Assembly: GCA_035574455.1 (NCBI GenBank)
Contig: DATLYT010000044.1
Coordinates: 1-7,758, forward strand
DNA from: DATLYT01 sp035574455
GTDB lineage: Bacteria; Bacteroidota; Ignavibacteria; UBA10030
Length of the DNA stretch: 7,758 bases
Direction of reading: 5' to 3'
Below the pieces are notes generated by a model. That model was not told the origin of the DNA and searched no databases. It was given only the letters and a program-made list of their open reading frames with translations. Position numbers and translations under genes: made by a program. Position 1 is the stretch's first letter, and every line of letters begins with the position of its first letter. Below, piece by piece: positions 6,807-7,758 of this stretch.

Positions 6807-7523
6807 ATGCTACGCGTCTTTTGCGATTTTGACGGCACCGTCGCCACTCAGGATGTTGGCAACCAGCTGTTCCGCACGTTCGCCGGCGAGCAGGCGGTGC
6901 AGATTGTTCAGCGGTATCTCAACGGTGAGATCAATGCGAGGGAGTGTCTCGCGCAAGAATGCGCGGCGATACCGAACATTACGGAAAAGGAGTTGATCGC
7001 GTTTGTCGACCAGTTCAAGGTCGATTCACATTTTCCAGCGTTTGTGGATTTCTGTACATCGCACGAAATCCCTGTCACGATCGTCAGCGATGGGTTGGAT
7101 GTTTACGTCCGCCGCATTCTGGAAAACCACCGGCTGGGACACTTGCGATGGTTTGCCAACCACGCAGAGTTCATTATCCATAACGGCAAGACATCGCTCG
7201 TCCCTTCGTTCCCTTACCGGGATGCCGAGTGCGACATCTGCGGAAACTGCAAACGGAATCATCTCGTTACCCTCTCGGGCGATGAGGATATCATCGTCTA
7301 CGTGGGTGATGGAATTTCCGACCGCTGTCCGGTGAGGTATGCAGACATCGTGTTTGCCAAACATAGTTTGCTGGTGTACTGCCAGCAGCAGAACATTACG
7401 TACCACGAGTTTCGGCACTTTGGCGACGTGCAAGCGAGGCTGGAGAGAATTCTTCACCGGCGTCGTATTCGAAAACGGCGGGAGGCAGAAATGGCCCGGC
7501 GCGATCTGTTCATGCAAGGATGA
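6807..7523 (+). CDS. HAD-superfamily subfamily IB phosphatase, MtnX-like
   Basis: The 238-residue product is a cytosolic HAD phosphohydrolase. Motif I is C-D-F-D-G-T with nucleophile Asp7 and acid/base Asp9. Motif II is S-D-G (94-96). The motif III Lys is probably Lys149, and motif IV is G-D-G-I-S-D (Asp168, Asp172, Mg binding). The helical cap between motifs I and II fits the phosphoserine phosphatase/MtnX group. A C-x2-C-x2-C-K cluster (Cys142, 145, 148) precedes motif III; a similar Cys-Cys-Lys pattern is known in Bacillus MtnX, the 2-hydroxy-3-keto-5-methylthiopentenyl-1-phosphate phosphatase of methionine salvage. The last 30 residues are a basic Arg-rich tail. No other methionine-salvage gene is nearby, so the substrate is uncertain and phosphoserine or another small phosphate ester is possible. 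The ATG lies 33 bases after smc with no clear Shine-Dalgarno sequence, and the gene overlaps the next by 4 bases. Confidence 0.85.
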   Translation: MLRVFCDFDGTVATQDVGNQLFRTFAGEQAVQIVQRYLNGEINARECLAQECAAIPNITEKELIAFVDQFKVDSHFPAFVDFCTSHEIPVTIVSDGLDVYVRRILENHRLGHLRWFANHAEFIIHNGKTSLVPSFPYRDAECDICGNCKRNHLVTLSGDEDIIVYVGDGISDRCPVRYADIVFAKHSLLVYCQQQNITYHEFRHFGDVQARLERILHRRRIRKRREAEMARRDLFMQG

Positions 7524-7758
7524 TCGTGGAGACATCGACCATAGACATTCGTCAGCTGCTCTTTCGGTATCGCAGCTACACCCCGATTCCGTTTATTATC
7601 GTCATGCTCATCTTTGCAGAGCCAACAACGCAAAGTGTTGTGATTGGACTTGCGGCGACGCTCCTGGGCGAATCGATTCGGTTCTGGGGCGTTGCGTATG
7701 CCGGTAGCCTGACACGCGCCACGGGTTCCGTCGGTGCGCCGGCTGTTATCATGGCGGG
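7520..7758 (+). CDS. Integral-membrane methyltransferase of the ICMT/phospholipid methyltransferase type, N-terminal part (runs off right edge)
   Basis: An open frame of 79 codons continues to the window edge. After a short N-terminus, L-L-F-R-Y-R-S-Y leads into a first membrane helix (P-I-P-F-I-I-V-M-L-I-F-A) and a second (S-V-V-I-G-L-A-A-T-L-L-G). Then come R-F-W-G-V-A-Y-A-G-S-L-T-R and G-A-P-A-V-I-M-A-G. The R-F-W ... G-S-x-T-R arrangement is what I expect just before the conserved G-P-Y-x-x-x-R-N-P cofactor-binding region of isoprenylcysteine carboxyl methyltransferase-like enzymes, which lies beyond the edge. Such enzymes use S-adenosylmethionine at the membrane; bacterial substrates are mostly unknown. 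The ATG overlaps the phosphatase stop (ATGA). A GTG at 7526 is an alternative start, since an AGGA (7517-7520) lies 5 bases ahead of it. Family call is moderate because the catalytic part is missing. Confidence 0.7.
   Translation, partial: MIVETSTIDIRQLLFRYRSYTPIPFIIVMLIFAEPTTQSVVIGLAATLLGESIRFWGVAYAGSLTRATGSVGAPAVIMA

Noticed and set aside
1..7758. CRISPR array, tRNA, rRNA, insertion sequence or phage genes
   Set aside because: I saw no regularly spaced repeats, no cloverleaf or rRNA-like stretch, no transposase or integrase motifs, and no terminal inverted repeats with target duplications.

Overview
The window looks like a chromosomal segment from a Gram-negative bacterium, probably of the Bacteroidota/Chlorobiota (FCB) group, for example Chlorobi-, Ignavibacteria- or Kapabacteria-like. 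Three things point there. The SMC protein carries the I-E-L-K-M-V form of the segment before E-E-A-A-G that I associate with that group. Signal peptides end in F-G-Q or L-S-Q. Start codons lack clear Shine-Dalgarno sequences. The assignment is an inference from motifs, not from a database search.

Layout. At the left edge a secreted protein of unknown function is transcribed leftward; only its N-terminal 85 residues are inside the window. A roughly 360-bp, AT-richer divergent intergenic region follows. It holds a sigma70-like promoter for the leftward gene, a perfect 16-bp palindrome (possible operator), a sigma70-like promoter for the rightward genes, and a terminator-like hairpin plus T-run in the leader of the first rightward gene. 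The rightward genes are: (1) an exported glycoside-hydrolase-family-2-like protein whose TIM barrel is fused to a six-helix membrane domain and which appears to have lost its catalytic nucleophile; (2) smc, the chromosome-structure ATPase, complete; (3) a HAD subfamily IB phosphatase resembling MtnX; (4) the N-terminus of an integral-membrane methyltransferase of the isoprenylcysteine carboxyl methyltransferase (ICMT)/phospholipid methyltransferase type, cut by the right edge.

The four rightward genes are tightly packed. The stop of the GH2-like gene and the start of smc share one base (TAATG), the smc-to-phosphatase gap is 33 bp with a hairpin over the smc stop, and the phosphatase and methyltransferase overlap by 4 bp (ATGA). 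They probably form one transcription unit, although their functions are not obviously linked.

The most notable item is the GH2-like membrane protein. The fold-defining GH2 landmarks are present, but three active-site positions differ: the nucleophile Glu is Arg, the Asn before the acid/base Glu is Ser, and the conserved Trp of the eighth barrel strand is Glu. This suggests a membrane-anchored pseudo-glycosidase, possibly a glycan-binding or sensing protein, translationally coupled to smc. I see no CRISPR array, tRNA, rRNA, insertion sequence or phage gene.
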